Below are positions 5,102-5,153 of a stretch of 5,153 bases of DNA, piece after piece. Positions within the stretch are counted from its first letter, which is position 1, and each line of letters begins with the position of its first letter. The translations under genes and the position numbers were made by a program. A model generated the notes under the pieces. It was not told the DNA's origin. It saw only the letters and a program-made list of their open reading frames with translations, and ran no database searches. Source of the stretch: Myxococcales bacterium (GTDB taxonomy: Bacteria; Myxococcota; Polyangia; Polyangiales; Polyangiaceae); NCBI GenBank assembly GCA_020430865.1, contig JAGQIY010000983.1:1-5153 (forward strand), given 5' to 3'.

Positions 5102-5153
5102 GTGGAGCTGGCTCTCGACCTCGACTATACACAGGCGAAGCTTCCGTTCGTCC
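5102..5153 (+). CDS. start of a further gene, product unknown (3' truncated)
   Basis: A GTG at 5102-5104 opens a frame running to the window edge that reads MELALDLDYTQAKLPFV. Its codons end mostly in G or C, like the real genes here, while the overlapping frame from GTG at 5098 has mostly A/T third positions. GAGGGG (5086-5091) lies about 10 bases upstream as a possible ribosome-binding site. The start is 20 bases after the Sel1-repeat gene stop on the same strand, so the two are probably co-transcribed. Seventeen codons are too few to name a family. Confidence 0.5.
   Translation, partial: MELALDLDYTQAKLPFV

Noticed and set aside
5098..5153. GTG at 5098 as the start of the last gene
   Set aside because: That frame has mostly A/T at third codon positions, unlike every real gene here; the frame from 5102 fits far better.

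Overview
The window is GC-rich throughout, uses GTG as well as ATG starts, and has strong G/C preference at third codon positions. Together with the gene content (a cysteine-patterned Sel1-repeat protein, an Omp85 outer-membrane protein, a small c-type cytochrome), this suggests a Gram-negative, myxobacteria-like genome (Myxococcota). That placement is an inference from style and content; there is no marker gene.

Layout. (1) The left edge holds the 3' end of a + strand c-type cytochrome gene (to 218) with one CxxCH haem site. (2) A convergent gap (219-346) carries a strong GC-rich hairpin but no T-tract. (3) On the - strand, 1828 to 347, lies a membrane enzyme joining a complete CDP-alcohol phosphatidyltransferase domain to a C-terminal GtrA-like four-helix domain. 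(4) A stretch of about 690 bases (1829-2518) has no convincing gene but is rich in inverted repeats, including one that folds as a perfectly abutting three-way junction (2063-2124). (5) On the - strand, 4465 to 2519, lies an Omp85-superfamily outer-membrane protein with one recognisable POTRA-like domain, a 16-strand-type barrel region and the diagnostic RGY(P) motif. (6) A short divergent promoter region (4466-4523) separates it from (7) a + strand, membrane-anchored, cysteine-rich Sel1-like repeat protein (4524-5081), followed after about 20 bases by (8) the first codons of a further + strand gene that runs out of the window.

How the genes may work together. Most of the products belong to the cell envelope: phospholipid head-group transfer and possibly lipid-linked flipping at the inner membrane, outer-membrane protein insertion or secretion, a periplasmic or exported cytochrome, and an anchored Sel1 scaffold. 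No tight operon links them, except that the Sel1 gene and the gene at the right edge are probably co-transcribed. I see no tRNA, rRNA, CRISPR array, insertion sequence or transposase. The least explained parts are the fused transferase/GtrA protein and the structured non-coding stretch upstream of it.
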